Below are positions 4,891 to 6,279 of a stretch of DNA of 6,279 nucleotides, piece after piece. Positions within the stretch are counted from its first letter, which is position 1. Every line of letters begins with the position of its first letter. Below the pieces are notes generated by a model that did not search any database, had not been told where the DNA came from, and saw only the letters and a program-made list of their open reading frames with translations. The DNA lies in NCBI GenBank assembly GCA_949739085.1, contig CATIYU010000055.1, positions 1 to 6,279 of the forward strand, in the 5' to 3' direction. Source of the stretch: an uncultured Eubacteriales bacterium. Lineage in GTDB: Bacteria > Bacillota_A > Clostridia > Oscillospirales > Oscillospiraceae. The translations under genes and the position numbers were made by a program.

Positions 4891-4978
4891 TGGCGGAGAG
4901 AGTGGGATTCGAACCCACGGATGCTTGCGCATCGCCGGTTTTCAAGACCGGTTCCTTAAACCGCTCGGACATCTCTCC
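4891..4978 (-). tRNA. tRNA-Ser (anticodon UGA)
   Basis: On the minus strand GGAGAGA (4978-4972) pairs with TCTCTCC, followed by discriminator G and an encoded CCA (4893-4891). The anticodon loop CTTGAAA between CCGGT and ACCGG gives UGA (4942-4944). The long variable arm contains a GATGC/GCATC hairpin, as in class II serine tRNAs, and the T arm is GTGGG-TTCGAAT-CCCAC. It decodes UCA and related UCN codons. It is first in the transcript, 37 bases ahead of tRNA-Ser(GCU). Confidence 0.97.
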
Positions 4979-4989
4979 CGATCGCGCTT

Positions 4990-5018
4990 ATCATATCACA
5001 GTCAGAGCCGCTTGTCAA
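4990..5018 (-). promoter_or_regulatory. Promoter of the tRNA-Ser pair
   Basis: On the minus strand a perfect TTGACA (5018-5013) is followed after 17 bases by TATGAT (4995-4990), with an upstream TG in extended -10 position. Start is expected near 4983, a few bases before the tRNA-Ser(UGA) 5' end. No other promoter is seen between the two tRNAs, so they are probably co-transcribed. Confidence 0.88.
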
Positions 5019-5040
5019 CTGCCGGTTTGCACAAAAACCC

Positions 5041-5069
5041 TTGCATGTCCCAGGCAAATCATATATAAT
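5041..5069 (+). promoter_or_regulatory. Promoter of the ABC transporter operon
   Basis: TTGCAT (5041-5046) and TATAAT (5064-5069) are spaced 17 bases apart. Start is expected near 5076, giving a leader of only about 28 bases, too short for a riboswitch. Its -35 box lies 22 bases from the divergent tRNA promoter's -35 box. Confidence 0.8.
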
Positions 5070-5086
5070 GACATAACGGAGAAAGG

Positions 5087-5094
5087 AAAGGGGG
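5087..5094 (+). promoter_or_regulatory. Ribosome binding site fixing the GTG start at 5104
   Basis: AAAGGGGG ends 9 bases before GTG 5104, and a further purine-rich run (GGAGAAAGG) precedes it. The in-frame ATG at 5143 has no such sequence, so GTG 5104 is the preferred start. Confidence 0.8.
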
Positions 5095-5103
5095 AATCAT
5101 CCA

Positions 5104-6279
5104 GTGGCGGAAACAGAAAAAAGCGGGAACTACGTGGTTGAGATGCTGCGTATTACCAAGGTATTCCCTGGCATCGTGGCCAACGACGACATTACCCTCC
5201 AGCTCCGGCGGGGGGAGATCCACGCCCTGCTGGGGGAGAACGGCGCGGGCAAAAGCACCCTCATGAGCGTGCTCTTCGGCCTCTACCAGCCCGAGGAGGG
5301 CGAGATCCGTATGGACGGGAAGCGGGTGGAGATCCGCGACCCTAACGACGCCAACGCCCTGCACATCGGTATGGTCCACCAGCATTTTAAGCTGGTGGAG
5401 TGCTTCACGGTGCTGGACAACATCATTATGGGCGTGGAGCCCTGCAGCCATGGCTTCCTTCAAAAGGGGGAGGCCCGGGAGAAGGTCAAGGCCCTCTCTG
5501 AGAAGTACGGTCTTCACGTGGACCCCGACGCCCTGGTGGAGGACATCACCGTGGGCATGCAGCAGCGCACCGAGATTTTGAAGATGCTGTACCGGGAGAA
5601 TGAGATCCTGATTTTCGACGAGCCCACCGCCGTGCTGACGCCCCAGGAGATCGACGAGCTGATGCAGATTATGAAGAATCTGGCCGGCGAGGGCAAGAGC
5701 ATCCTCTTCATCTCCCACAAGCTGGCGGAGATCATGTCGGTGGCCAACCGCTGCTCCGTGCTGCGCAAGGGAAAGTACATCGGCACCGTGGACATCGCCA
5801 CCAGCTCCCAGGAGGAGCTGAGCCGGATGATGGTGGGCCGGGACGTGAACTTCGTGGTGGAGAAGGCCCCCGCCAAGCCCGGCGAGGTGGTGCTGGACGT
5901 GAAGGGAATGACCGTGGCCTCCAAGCGCCACGGGAACAATGCGGTGAAAAATGTCTCCTTCCAGGTCCGCCGGGGCGAGATCGTCTGCATCGCGGGCATC
6001 GACGGCAACGGCCAGACGGAGCTGGTCTACGGCATCTCCGGTCTGGAGCCGTTGAAGGAGGGCGCGCTGACCCTGAACGGCCGGGACATTACCAAGGCCC
6101 CCATCCGCAAGCGGAACACCTCCGGCATGAGCCACATCCCCGAGGACCGGCACAAGCACGGCTTGGTGCTGGACTACAGTCTGGAGGACAACATGGTGCT
6201 CCAGCGCTATTTTGAGAGCCACTTTGTCACCCCCGCGGGCTTCCTGAAACGGCGGGCCATCCGGGAGTACGCCGTGGGC
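5104..6279 (+). CDS. Nucleoside/simple-sugar ABC transporter, tandem ATPase subunit (YufO/NupO type; 3' end outside window)
   Basis: This is the cytoplasmic ATPase that powers uptake of nucleosides or simple sugars delivered by a BMP-type lipoprotein through two permeases. The window holds 392 codons of a protein usually about 500-515 long. Domain 1 has Walker A GENGAGKST (residues 44-52), the Q-loop in GMVHQHFKLV (Q93), a signature-like TVGMQQR (149-155), Walker B ILIFDEPTA with Glu173, and the switch His205 in ISHKLAE. Domain 2 starts near residue 260. Its P-loop is GIDGNGQTEL (298-307), lacking the Walker Lys, and PEDR lies at 346-349. One canonical and one degenerate site, together with the MVHQHFKLV motif, mark the COG3845/YufO group rather than ribose RbsA. 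GTG 5104 fits the RBS. The gene leads its transcript; permease genes are expected downstream. No BMP gene lies upstream, so it must be downstream or elsewhere. Substrate cannot be fixed from this subunit. Confidence 0.93.
   Translation, partial: MAETEKSGNYVVEMLRITKVFPGIVANDDITLQLRRGEIHALLGENGAGKSTLMSVLFGLYQPEEGEIRMDGKRVEIRDPNDANALHIGMVHQHFKLVECFTVLDNIIMGVEPCSHGFLQKGEAREKVKALSEKYGLHVDPDALVEDITVGMQQRTEILKMLYRENEILIFDEPTAVLTPQEIDELMQIMKNLAGEGKSILFISHKLAEIMSVANRCSVLRKGKYIGTVDIATSSQEELSRMMVGRDVNFVVEKAPAKPGEVVLDVKGMTVASKRHGNNAVKNVSFQVRRGEIVCIAGIDGNGQTELVYGISGLEPLKEGALTLNGRDITKAPIRKRNTSGMSHIPEDRHKHGLVLDYSLEDNMVLQRYFESHFVTPAGFLKRRAIREYAVG

Noticed and set aside
4874..5141. Plus-strand frames across the tRNA region
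   Set aside because: They are antisense to tRNA-Ser(UGA); the widely misannotated ESGIRTHG/GFEPTDA peptide is the reverse complement of tRNA.
5059..6222. 387-codon open frame on the minus strand
   Set aside because: It is the antisense shadow of the ABC ATPase, kept open by the G/C-rich third positions of the real gene. Its product is a low-complexity His/Leu/Val-rich string, while the plus strand has every ABC motif, an RBS and a promoter.
1..6279. CRISPR array or complete insertion sequence
   Set aside because: No regularly spaced direct repeats and no paired terminal inverted repeats flanking a transposase were found by eye.

Overview
The window looks like chromosomal DNA from a member of the Bacillota, class Clostridia, probably a GC-rich gut lineage of the Oscillospiraceae type. 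This is inferred from the G/C-rich third codon positions of the intact gene, the strong GGGGG-type ribosome binding site, near-consensus sigma-A promoters, CCA-encoding tRNA-Ser genes, and remnants of Tn916-type and other clostridial accessory genes. No species can be assigned from the sequence alone.

Layout. Positions 1-146 are the tail of an unrecognised gene, closed by a perfect 10-bp hairpin terminator. Positions 214-600 are AT-rich and show no credible gene. At 601-747 a near-perfect promoter (TTGACG, 17 nt, TATAAT) is followed by a long imperfect hairpin and a strong terminator with a UUCG loop. This reads as a free-standing small RNA of about 112 nt and is the most novel item in the window.

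Positions 1148-4655 are a graveyard of accessory genes. In order they are a Tn916-type integrase (minus strand, frameshifted, core deleted), the first codons of a short-chain dehydrogenase abutting the last codons of a probable MerR-type regulator, an unrecognised frameshifted gene, the C-terminal half of an Rpn-type PD-(D/E)XK nuclease/transposase (minus), a Gp49/HigB-type toxin (plus), a coding-like stretch, a Phd/YefM-type antitoxin (minus), a second unrecognised remnant and a DUF3987 protein (minus). All are broken by stops, frameshifts or deletions. At two points (about 2021-2030 and 3138-3160) two truncated genes meet directly, so the block has been rearranged as well as mutated.

Positions 4720-6279 are healthy core DNA. 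Two tRNA-Ser genes (UGA, then GCU) on the minus strand share one promoter and end in a 19-bp perfect palindromic terminator. Divergent from them is the first gene of a nucleoside or simple-sugar ABC transporter operon, the tandem ATPase of the YufO/NupO type. It has its own promoter, RBS and GTG start, and runs off the window after 392 codons. The decayed island lies on the 3' side of the tRNA pair, where integrative elements commonly insert. No att repeat was found, so the link is circumstantial.
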